A program made the position numbers and the translations under genes. Below are positions 63,985-64,000 of a DNA stretch of 64,000 nucleotides, piece by piece (position 1 is the first letter of the stretch; the number at the start of each line of letters is the position of its first letter). Origin of the DNA: Phaeodactylum tricornutum CCAP 1055/1 (lineage: Eukaryota; Bacillariophyta; Bacillariophyceae; Surirellales; Neidiaceae); assembly GCF_000150955.2 (NCBI RefSeq), contig NC_011690.1:124001-188000 (forward strand), read 5' to 3'. A model generated the notes under the pieces. That model saw nothing but the letters and a program-made list of their open reading frames with translations. It did not search any database and was not told the DNA's origin.

Positions 63985-64000
63985 GGAGGCACGGAATTGG

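Noticed and set aside
1-64000. Transposons, LTR elements, viral remnants, CRISPR, operon-like clusters
   Set aside because: No reverse transcriptase, integrase, transposase, capsid or terminal repeat signal was seen on either strand, and gene order shows no functional cluster.

Overview
The window looks like nuclear DNA of a diatom, most likely Phaeodactylum tricornutum or a close pennate relative. This is inferred, not searched. The grounds are: about 28 densely packed genes on both strands; short spliceosomal introns of roughly 65 to 140 bases with GTACGT/GTAAGT donors; a purely eukaryotic gene set; a plastid-type presequence with an F-bearing cleavage site (35769-36292); and a tRNA gene with an intron after position 37. 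There is no ribosomal RNA, no CRISPR array and no recognisable transposon or retroelement.

Layout, 1-17 kb: the 3' part of a C2-domain membrane protein with very small exons, then a TRAPPC11-like trafficking subunit (+), the ribosome export adaptor NMD3 (-) and an F-box/ankyrin-like protein (-). A decayed, intron-free paralogue (+) faces an intact vacuolar-type amino acid transporter (-). YIF1 (+) and ribosomal protein eL18 (+) follow.

17-36 kb: an intron-bearing tRNA-Arg(CCG); a RAD51B-like recombinase (-) divergent from the ribosome-recycling ATPase ABCE1 (+); a NIPSNAP protein (-). Then an AT-richer pocket (about 23.3-26.8 kb) holds two divergent, broken cysteine-rich membrane-anchored genes. 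After it come a CDK10/11-like kinase (+), a long unusual half-ABC transporter (+), an unknown coiled-coil protein (-), the fission factor FIS1 (+), a ZIP metal transporter (-) and a small plastid-targeted 2Fe-2S protein (+).

36-64 kb: the NatC subunit NAA35 (-), a methyltransferase (+), a glycosyltransferase-like Golgi protein (-), an unknown polytopic protein (-), D-lactate dehydrogenase (-), the peroxisomal ligase PEX12 (+), a PPIL3-type cyclophilin (+), an NDR kinase (+), a second C2 membrane protein (+), an ER prolyl 4-hydroxylase (+), a BTB protein (-), SUMO E1 subunit SAE1/AOS1 with a GC-AG intron (+), and a coiled-coil protein at the right edge (-).

The genes are mostly unrelated housekeeping functions and do not form one pathway. 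Loose themes are secretory traffic (TRAPPC11, YIF1, C2 proteins, P4H) and ribosome biology (NMD3, eL18, ABCE1). I found no convincing new multi-gene system. The most interesting items are the intron-free decayed transporter, the two broken cysteine-rich genes, a repeated intergenic motif (TGACTAACTGTAAG type), the non-canonical intron in SAE1, and kinase motif substitutions in the NDR gene.
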